From Rutpela maculata (Eukaryota; Arthropoda; Insecta; Coleoptera; Cerambycidae), in assembly GCA_936432065.2 (NCBI GenBank), contig OW386290.2, positions 138,705,677 through 138,769,676 on the forward strand: a DNA stretch of 64,000 nt, read 5' to 3'. Position 1 is the stretch's first letter, and each line of letters begins with the position of its first letter. Shown in pieces: positions 55,511-64,000 of the stretch. The position numbers were made by a program, and so were the translations under genes. The notes below the pieces were generated by a model, which saw only the letters and a program-made list of their open reading frames with translations, did no database searches and was not told the DNA's origin.

Positions 55511-56329
55511 TTACTATTCCAGTAATTTGGTGTTTGAAACTACTGGTCATTAATGTTTTTTATTGTTAGATCTTAACTTTTTTCAACTTCTGGCACACGA
55601 ACAATGATTTGAAAATTCTTGCCACCAGCTCCCCAGCTATATAGTATTACAGTTATTACTACTCTCTAATGTCAAAGCTAGTTATTATTATACTTTATAT
55701 GTATAAAGTATAGAACTCTATAATTTTCCACATTAATCCGTAAAGTCGACAATAAGCTCTGTAAAAGATAAAACTTGTTTTGTTACAGCTTAGAAGTACT
55801 GTTATATTTAGCCATATCTCACACTCGCTCCTTAAATAGCCTGTAAAGATGTCAAAAGTTTACTCAACGAAATTTACGGTGTTTCATTATTTAGCTAATA
55901 GTTAATTATATTTTGCAATTTCTACAAGGACAATTATTATTAACTACACGGAACATGTCGAAATTCTTCTGAAGTAGGTACTAAAAACGCATGTGGATAT
56001 TGAAAACAACAATTTGGCATTTCACAGATATTAAAAAACCCAAAGCAATAGTTATTGAATATTGAAAATGCGTAACTACATCATCGATAATGAAAAAATC
56101 TATACATAAATAGACAGACGATCTACCGAGTCTTAAAAATACTTAAAAACACTTAAAACGTAGTGATGTGTTTATACATAATGTCTTTATGGTCGATATG
56201 TAAGCATACTTAGTGGCTCTCACCAAATGACATGACGCAACAAATGCATGATTACTAAACCATGGATTGGTTAAAATTTATAAAAATCATACACAAAAAT
56301 CTCACAATTAATAATAGCCCAGACGACAG
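55511..56329. other. Unassigned sequence
   Basis: AT-rich, with no gene. Confidence 0.4.
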
Positions 56330-57109
56330 AGATATATTTTTTTAACGAGTGCATGAAAGTTGTAGAATAATATCCTGAAAAGTTTACATGCCGCTCGGAT
56401 GCAGAACATAAAAAAAGTGAAAAGAAAAACGCTTCTCATCCATTTTTTCAAAATTTTGAAATTAAGTCAGGGTAGGAAAAAATAAAAAATACAGGTGGAT
56501 AGACCACGTGTTTCTGAACAAATAATATCGTATCAAATTTATCGTTAAATCCACGGTATTCCTGCAAGAAATAGTGATATAACTTTGTCACTCTGCGCGA
56601 CCAAGCGCGCGGTTAAATGCATACTAGAGGACCTTTAAAAATTCTTAGCAGTTCTAACTAGTAAAATGAAGCTATTTCTCTTTCCGATTACAAATGTTTA
56701 ACATTTTTCTTAGTGAATAAGAGGATACATAGTGAATATGGAGGGAAAATATATAATTATGAACGTATGCATAGACAGCACACATAGCCGCTGGATCGAA
56801 GCAGATCTGCCGCGCCGCGCCGTCACTCGCATGAATTTTTACCTGCCTTTACTGTATTGTATTTATTACAGGTACACCTATTCACATCTCAACTATATCC
56901 AGTGGATTCCTTATACATTTGTTAATGTATTGGAAAAGTTCCAGAATTTATATTCGAAACTAGAAAGTTATAGGGATAAGATCGTGAAAATTGCTATTTC
57001 TGATCATGATGGGATTGATCATATTTTCGAAGAAAATGCATACAAGTAAACGAATTTGTGTTTGAACATTTGAAAAGTATATATTTTTTCCGAAATGGTG
57101 ATATTTTAT

Positions 57110-57650
57110 TTTACTTCCACGTCCAGTGGAAGTATAGTAACGACAAAAAAATTTTTAAAAATTTTTATTGTTCAAATAGGCTTAGAATGTCACGAAACGT
57201 CGAGATTTTAAGTTTAAGCGAAAAAAAAATTTCTGTCTGTCGGTCTGTCTCGGTCTGTCTGTAACTTTTTTTTGTGCGCACGTTTACTCTGGAACCGTTT
57301 GAGATATTGACTTGAAATTTGGTACACATATGTACTTTAACGAGATCTAGAACTAGATTATATTTTCAACTTGTTCCGTCGAAGAGTTGGAGGGTAAATT
57401 GGGGTAAATTTGGGGAAAATAGGTAAATCAAGCAGGTAAGAGTCCATAAAATTGGTATTTAGTATATACAAGAGAAGCTGAGGTCTCAAAAAAAATTTTG
57501 GCATTAGCCACCTCCATTACCACCCCCACCCCATTATTAAAGGGGATGAAAAAAAATTGTGATTTAGTGTGTGTACAAGAACCAGAAACCTCAAAATGTT
57601 TTTTTACTTCATCCACCCCCACTACCACTCCCTATCACCACCCCCACACA
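57110..57650 (-). repeat. Palindrome-ended repeat family, copy G
   Basis: Starts TACTTCCACGTCCAGTGGAA on the plus strand and breaks off after CCTATCACCACCCCCAC, lacking the 5' end. Joined head-to-tail to copy H. Confidence 0.9.
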
Positions 57651-58290
57651 AAAAAATTAAAAAAAAATTTTATTGTTCAGATAGGCTTAAAATGTCATGA
57701 AACGTCGTGATTTTAAGTTTGAGCGGAAAAAAATTTCTGTCTGTCGGTCTGTCTGTAACTTTTCTTTGTGCACACGTTTACTCTGGAACCGTTTAAGATA
57801 TTAACTTGAAATTTGGTACACGTATGTACTTTAACGAGATCTGGAACTAGATTTTCATGTTGTTCCGACGAAGGGTTGGGGGGTAAATTGGGATAAATTT
57901 GGGGTAAATGGGTAAATCAAGCAGGTACGAGTCGATAAAATTGGTATTTAGTATATACAAGAGAAGCTAGGGTCTCAAAAAAATTTTTGACATTAGCCAC
58001 TTCCATAACCACCCCCACCCCCTTATTAAATGGGATGAAAAAAAAAATGTGATTTAGTGTATGTACAAGAACCAGAAACCTCAAAATATTTTTTACTTCA
58101 TCCACCCTCACCCCACTACCGATATAATGTATCGTTTTATGGATTTTTGGGGTAGAGGATTTCAAATATTATATTATTAAAGTTCCATAAACAATTATTT
58201 CCACATACAAAGTTTTTTCATTGTGAGTGACTTGGATAGAGAATTTGGATGTGGAAGTAGTGATTCCTTGGGCAGCGGTTTTTTTATTGC
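57651..58290 (-). repeat. Palindrome-ended repeat family, copy H
   Basis: Lacks the 3' palindrome but keeps the 5' end (TTTGGATGTGGAAGTAGTGA then TTGGGCAGCGGTTTTTTT). Together with G it forms a same-orientation tandem dimer. Confidence 0.9.
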
Positions 58291-58845
58291 GACAATTGAG
58301 CTAAGGTATGATAATATTTTTCCCATCCATCATTTGCTTGTATTGTTTAAAACAAAAAAAAAACATCTAAAAGCTACAATTTCCATCTATTAAATTAACC
58401 AATATTCATATAGATTGAACAAATTCTGATTTAGTGACATATAATTCAGTGCGTCAGTGTCACAGTCATGCGTATTCAAGCTCGCGCACTAGGCGCATAC
58501 CTGTAGTATAACTTATAATAAAATTGTTTTGAATTGAATTGAAGCGCGCGCGCACGCTTGGATTTCGCTCTGAGTAATAACGTAATTTGACTATTTTTTC
58601 CAGGGAATACCGTGACTTTAGCGATAAATTTTGTACGGACATTTCTTGTTCATAAATACGTGATCTGTCCATCTTTATTTTTTATTTTTCTTACCTTGAC
58701 TTTATTTCAAAATTTTGAAAAAATGGGTGAAAAAAAAATTTTTTTTCACTTTTTTTTATGTTCTGCATCCGAGCGAAATGTAAACTTTTCAGGATATTAT
58801 TCTATATACGTTCATGAATTTATTTAAAAAATATATTAATTTTGC

Positions 58846-59505
58846 AAGTTTTTGGAGGTAAATACCTTCAACGACTGGGTTATAATCAAATAACAACGAC
58901 CCGAGAACTGGACAAAGAAATCGACAAACTTACCTAAACGCGCATGTGACGGAACGACGAGAATTATCACGCTTTCCTTTAAAAGCCCTAAAAAATTCAA
59001 GAACATCATTAAAAGAAAATGGTTGAGGCACAGATGCTACATCGACAAGAACAGACTAAATGAACCGCAAAATAATATCAAGAATGAACTTAATTAAATA
59101 GCACAGGGAGGGCGCTTAGAACATCAAGCTCCAACCACTAACGCGGCTTATGAAAATGATTTTCCCACAGATCCCCACTCTCCTACAGAACGAAAAAACA
59201 CACAACACCGATACGGAAAAAGTGGACATGACTGCGACTTACCTACAACAGTTACAACACAGTAATACAATGCCACCCAACACCACTCTCTTCCAAGAAC
59301 GAGTAACTTCTAGTATGGTCTTTATTTATGAAGTTTGGAATTCAAACTGTCTCACCCTTTAATTTCTTCCTTTAGTAGATATATACAGTCCAGCAAAACC
59401 TGCAGAATGAAGGACTAGACAAAAGTCGAAATACTCCTATAACGCTGAAAACGTTGAAAATTCCTCACATTTCTTAGTGTGATTTGTGCATGCGTAATAG
59501 TATTT
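58846..59505. other. Unassigned sequence
   Basis: No gene. The 70-codon frame at 59150 has no family signature. Confidence 0.4.
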
Positions 59506-60016
59506 TACCTACGATCACTACTGTAAATAGTAAAAAAACACACTACCTGCCATCTATGTAACTTGAATTTTATATATTGTAAACAAAAGGCACTGTAAAC
59601 AAATCGCACGGTAGCAAAACGCACGGGACACGCAAATATAGGTGACTTAGTTCGCTGACGTGAGGTTTAAAAAAACAAATGCACCTACGTAATTTTCAAA
59701 CGCTGTCAAAACTGACATAATATTTACTGAATAATATTGTTGACAAGTAAACTAAATTCAGATTTTACTAAATAAATAAATAAATATGATCGTAGGTAAA
59801 GTATAGTACATAATTCGAGTTGTAAAGCAATTACGCACTCATGGAAATACGCACTCGCCGCTACGCGGCATCGTGCGTAACTTTTCCATTCGTGCGTAAT
59901 ATGCTTCTTGTAGATTGTTTAAGGGGTCGCTTGGCCCTGGGTTGGCCTTTCTTCACCTCGAAAGGTCTTTTGTGAATTATATGCTTCTTACAACACTCAT
60001 TACGTAATATACTATT
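59506..60016 (+). repeat. Hairpin-bearing dispersed repeat, copy 2 (LTR-free)
   Basis: Matches 33093-33930 without the LTR. The hairpin is at 59831-59899. ATATGCTTCTT occurs at 59899-59909 and 59979-59989 around about 69 bp that copy 1 lacks. Confidence 0.9.
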
Positions 60017-61318
60017 AAACAACAAGTTTTGAAAGCGAATCTTTCCACACGAGTGAGACAGTTTGGTCGAATGAGTGTGAAAAGATGTTTTCATTCTTTC
60101 TACGACTGCAAGGAAAACAAACAATTTCATAAGTAAGCAGATCAACCATTTTTAATAAACTTCTTTAAAAGTGATATGGTTTGAAGACTGATGTTTAGTT
60201 GTTAAATAAGTCTAGGAAAACATTATTAAAAAGGCATTTTAGACCATTATTAACCATATTTAAGGCATTAGCGTCGAAGACTAACACGAAAAGACTTACA
60301 CATTTGCGTGGGATACCACCATAGTACAGTTGAATTGGTTATTTTCGGCAACAACATTCCACTAGAAATTTTTTTATTGATTCATATGTATTATGACCTC
60401 CTAATTACGAAAAAAATATTTACGCCCAAAAATTTCTGGAGCGTCAAAAGTTACATGCACTTTTTAACGCGCTTTCACGGATTTTGTATTTATGTGCTTA
60501 ATTTATCTTGTACTAGTAATTGAATGGGAATTTTAAAAATACTGACTCTTTTTAAATAAAATAGTCCGTATAGGTCAATCCGCCATCTTGGAAAAAAATA
60601 GAAAACACCAAGAAGTAAAAATTTAATATCTTTTCGATAAGAAGGAATAATAAAACTCATCCGTGGTCAAATATAACGCACCAAACCCGGATGCTGTAAG
60701 TCAGATCGAACGGCCAAAGATGGCGGACGAAATAAAATTTTAAATTTTTCGTCAATTACCAAGGAGGCATTGTGGGCCACTTTTTTTTCTTCGATTGTAG
60801 GCTCTTCTAAGTCGAAAAGATATTCAAATTAGCTAAAGAATAACACTCTGAAATATTTAAACAGACTTAAGTTACACTCTGTATACATAGAAATACCTTT
60901 GTAATTTTCACTAAAGCTTTTATTGCCACTTTTATAAATCAGTACCATGCTCACTAGTTACATAAAACTGGTATCGTTAAGGCGTTATAAATAATAAGAC
61001 AAGCAATGTCTTGAAGCGATTAATGGGTAGTTTAAACTGTAGTACTAACGAGCATGTACGCATCCATTCATTAAATTCACGGAGATGTGTTTTAGAAGGA
61101 CATAAATCGTCCTTGGACCAACTTGTTACAAAGGTTCACCATGTTTTCCCGGATTACGAGACATCTACTGGCAAATACTTTTTGAGAATTGTAAGTATTC
61201 TCGGTGATATCTTGAGTACTTTATAGCCTACGCGCTGCTTCTTTATACGGTGAGGTTGAATTAGTTATAAAATCGTAAACATTCAGAATTAAACTATACA
61301 CAATATATACAGGGTGGA
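60017..61318. other. Unassigned sequence
   Basis: No gene. CCGCCATCTTGG (60578-60589) and AAAGATGGCGGACGA (60717-60731) are inverted relatives flanking about 130 bp. Confidence 0.4.
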
Positions 61319-64000
61319 CCATTAATAATATGTCACAGTTCAAGGGTAGATTATTTGACCAAAATATGAGAGTGTATAGTGGTCGCGGTACGCGGTACTT
61401 TATTTAATGATGGCATGGTGTTAGATTAGATGTTGGAAAATAAATTCCGAAGGGGAGCCACCCAAAATTTCCCTTAGGATTCAAAATGGCGGCCGATTTA
61501 AAAAATAACAGTCTTAAAATATAATAAATTTTATGGTGCCATATTATTTCGGGTTTGGTATCGTTTTTGACTATTTTTGAGTTAAAGATCAAGATTTGCC
61601 ATATTACAAAAAAACAGGGACGGTTCCAGTGAATTTATCTAAATTTTATATAATTTATTCACATGAATATTACGTTGTTTCCTCGTATCAGATTTGTTAT
61701 TTTAATTGAGTAAACTTAACACGTATATAAAACATAAACTTAATGCTTGTCATTCAGCAACAGTTACAATTTTTTGTGAAGATTACAGGTACGGTACATG
61801 TATTTTGCGACGTTTCTCATTTAGTTCATTTGTCGTTTAAAAAAATACTACAAAGTGTTTTTTGTAGACTTTTGATGGAAATGCTTAATTAACTATGGCG
61901 AAGGGACACCCTATTTGTTATCCCAACGCCATGCACGCACCGTCGTCATGACCACCGCGCACGCGTATATCCCACAGAATTGTTCAGTTGTTCGAGAATA
62001 GGAATGTAAGAACCGCTAGTAGCTATAAGTTTATTGTTCTATAAATATATCGTTTAAATACAAAAATAGGACCAACAATTAAGCAATCTGTTTGTTGCGG
62101 ATATTTAACTCAAAATGTTATACGAATTTATACCTGCTGTATCTGAAGTGTCAAGTGATCTCCAACATCACGAGCAGTATGCAGCTTTTCAAAAAAAGTT
62201 TAGAGAAGACGTATCTTCTTTAAAAGATAGTTTTATTGAATTTGGTAGTCCATTTAAAGAAACCACCAAAGACCTTGTTGCGCTAGATAGTAGAATAATC
62301 GTGAGCAAAGAAGGTGTTGATACTTTGAACTCCCTTGAAAGTGACGCTGTTAAATTGTACCAAATATTTATCAAAGAGCGGCTTGTTGAACCATCAAAAT
62401 CTATTTTTGATCCTATAAAAAGGGTAAACAACAAAATTTTCACAGCCTCCTCTAACAAAGGAGTTACTAGCCAGAAGAAAATGAAGACAGACGTTGAGCT
62501 TTTCTCAAGAATGTTTATTGCTAGTCAACATAGGGAAATGGATCTTGATCTTTTCTTTGCACATGAAAATCAGACCTGGCCTCCATCATTATCTGTCAAC
62601 GGGGAGGAATGACATACGACGGCAGGTAACACCTAGTGCCAAATTACCACGTAATTGGCCAGACTTTCTAAGAAATGCCAGAAACAAAGAAGAACTTTTT
62701 CATCTTCTTGCTAATTACGCTCTAAAGAATTTCGGTACAGTTCAAGTTCTAACAAACGTCAACAGTAAAATTGTAGGGTCTATGACTGAAGGAACATCTA
62801 TAGCTGATGCATCACGTGAGAAAATGGAAGAGGCTGATGGTCATCTAATCTTGCATGTACATGATATGGCACGCAACGGGGCTAAAAGGGCCATTTTGTG
62901 TACAACACACACAGATGTAGTTGTGCTAGCCATTTGATTTTTTCATACACTGAAGTCTCGCGAGTTAACCGAACTATAGATCCAATTCGGCGTCGGAAAA
63001 AACATGAGACATCTTGCCGGGAAACTAGGGGACGAGAAGGCAGTCGCCCTTCGTGGATTTCATGCTTTTACCGGTTGCGACACAGTGTCGGCATTCAATA
63101 TGAAAGGCAAGCGGTCAGCTTGGAATGCATGGAAAATTTTTCCCGAGGTCACTTCTGCCTTTACTGCAATTTCTAACCCTCTACCAGCCTTAGAAGAGAA
63201 TGTGAGAATACTTTTGGAAAAATTTACTATGATTATGTACGGTGCAGATATTCAGCTAGGCACTATAAATGAGGCAAGAAAAGTATTATTTACAACCAAG
63301 TGTAGACCATTGCCTTCTACTGCAGATGCACTAAAGCTACATACACTTCGTGCGGCTTACCAAGCCAGCCATATATGAGGTCAAGCAGCCAATGTAATTG
63401 AAGAATTACCATCTCCAGTTAACTGGGGCTGGACACAGGAAGACAAAGTGTGGACCCCATAATGGACTAGTCAACCTGCCATATGGGAAGCTTGTAGGGA
63501 ACTATTAAAGTGTGGGTGTAAGCAGGGCTGCGCTAATAGATGCAGTTGCGCTTCGGTAGGCATTCCTTGCACATTACTGTGCACTACATGCCGTGGACAG
63601 TGCATTAATTCTAAGTAAGATAATTAAATACTGTGTCGGGAGATGATATTAGAGTTGCAATTTAACTTAATGTAAATGATGAAAAAGTTTTTGAGTTTAT
63701 TTTCAATATTAAAAAAAAAATGAATAAATCATTTATTTATTATTCCTACATTTTATGTCTTTCATTTATTTTGACTTCATGTCGTATTGCACAAGCCGAA
63801 AATATTCGAAAATGATACCAAGCGCGAAAAAAAGCGGTAATGTATAAGATTTATGTGTTTCGAGGTACTACTATTTAGAAAGGCGCCATTTTGAATTCTA
63901 AGGGAAATTGTGTGTTTACAAAATGCAGTATATACCTAATTTTCGTCGTGTATCGCACCCACTATTAGTAAATTGTTGCTCTGGAAAAAGTACAGGGTGT
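61319..64000. mobile_element. Probable TIR element carrying CXC-family gene (right edge at or beyond window end)
   Basis: About 61365-61585 and the reverse complement of 63795-63965 share TAGTGG(T/G).CG.G(G/A)TAC.CG, AATTTCCCTTAG(G/A)ATTCAAAATGGCG and (G/C)TTGGTATC.TTTT. ACAGGGTGG begins near 61318 and ACAGGGTGT near 63991. The gene at 62115-63618 lies between. Edges are uncertain. Confidence 0.6.
62115..63618 (+). pseudogene. Middle and C-terminal part of the CXC-family TE protein (copy 4)
   Basis: Most complete copy. The first frame (from ATG 62115) reads KDLVALDSRIIVSKEGVDTL, KLYQIFIKERLVEPSKSIFD, ELFSRMFIASQHREMDLDLF and FAHENQTWPPSLS. After a frame change and what looks like an internal deletion near 62600 comes RRQVTPSAKLPRNWPDFLRN, KEELFHLLANYALKNFG, EEADGHLILHVHDMARNGAK, TTHTDVVVLAI, GKNMRHLAGKLGDEKAVALR, HAFTGCDTVSAFN and LPSTADALKLHTLRAAYQAS. 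The cysteine cluster KCGCKQGCANRCSCASVGIP then CTLLCTTCRGQC follows, with a stop at 63616. Premature stops lie at 62935, 62977, 63376 and near 63460; two replace expected Trp codons. The DTDVVVLA-like strand resembles PIN- or RNase-H-fold acidic motifs. The CXC end would bind DNA. The N-terminal half (see 28423-30521) is missing. Confidence 0.82.

Larger units (their letters stand above)
56330..58845. mobile_element. Element with about 290-bp inverted repeats, filled with nested repeats
   Basis: 56330-56620 and the reverse complement of 58545-58845 share ATCCTGAAAAGTTTACAT, CGCTCGGATGCAGAACATAA, CAAAATTTTGAAAT.AAGTCA and ACGGTATTCC. The interior consists of 56621-57109 (a 105-codon open frame from 56732, no known domain) and two palindrome-ended repeats. 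No recognised transposase. Confidence 0.82.

Noticed and set aside
56732..57049. 105-codon open frame
   Set aside because: No domain, no splice or promoter context, and it lies in a TIR element interior. Noted but not called as a gene.
1..64000. Endogenous viral element
   Set aside because: I looked for capsid, polymerase or glycoprotein-like sequences outside retroelements and recognised none.

Overview
This window looks like a stretch of insect nuclear genome made almost entirely of transposable-element (TE) wreckage. It is visibly AT-rich. It carries tRNA-derived SINEs, jockey/I-type LINE fragments, a Penelope-like element with a GIY-YIG endonuclease, a Ty3/gypsy integrase fragment plus a solo LTR, and Tc1/mariner-like transposases of the type annotated DUF4817 in insects. 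I see no convincing host gene, rRNA, functional tRNA or CRISPR array. The order cannot be fixed from the sequence; a beetle or a true bug would fit.

Layout. 1-6.3 kb: a broken LINE, a SINE-like composite element split by a 2 kb terminal-inverted-repeat (TIR) element, and a decayed transposase with a mini-intron. 6.4-13.3 kb: two copies of a dispersed element with a palindromic end and a tetranucleotide repeat, plus the best LINE of the window (8568-10530). 13.4-19.3 kb: a CXC-domain gene fragment, two more LINE remnants and two striking palindromes. 19.4-24.6 kb: a 5.2 kb region bounded by 390 bp inverted repeats, holding a tandem array and a Penelope-like C-terminus. 24.6-27.4 kb: LINE RNase H, a duplicated RT, and a gypsy integrase with a SINE inserted in it. 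27.4-31.2 kb: a long-TIR element carrying the N-terminal half of the CXC-family gene. 31.8-38.3 kb: a transposase relic, a solo LTR in a repeat with a matching empty site, and a nearly intact Tc1/mariner-like transposon (36501-38277). 38.4-46.9 kb: TE protein fragments, minisatellite, fold-back element and SINE. 48.3-51.3 kb: two LINE remnants. 51.5-64.0 kb: three nested long-inverted-repeat elements, two of them carrying further copies of the CXC-family gene.

The most interesting signal is one protein family present at four loci (13.4, 28.4-30.5, 53.6 and 62.1-63.6 kb). Its parts, assembled by comparison among loci and with my memory of similar unnamed insect and cnidarian proteins, are an N-terminal Cys/His segment, a DN(I/F)DxNExxLDGK-like motif, a SWxxFN motif, a DTDVVVLA-like acidic strand, an FTGCDT motif and a C-terminal tesmin/TSO1-like CXC cysteine cluster. 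Three of the four copies lie between long inverted repeats. I infer that this is the transposase-like protein of a long-TIR DNA transposon group; I know of no formal name for it.

Nested insertions give relative ages: the 51.8-55.2 kb element interrupts a copy of the palindrome-ended repeat, the SINE at 26.9 kb interrupts a gypsy relic with a TTGACT duplication, and the solo LTR at 33.3 kb interrupts a repeat whose empty site is preserved at 59.7 kb. All coding annotations are pseudogenes except perhaps the 36.8 kb transposase, which has one frameshift.
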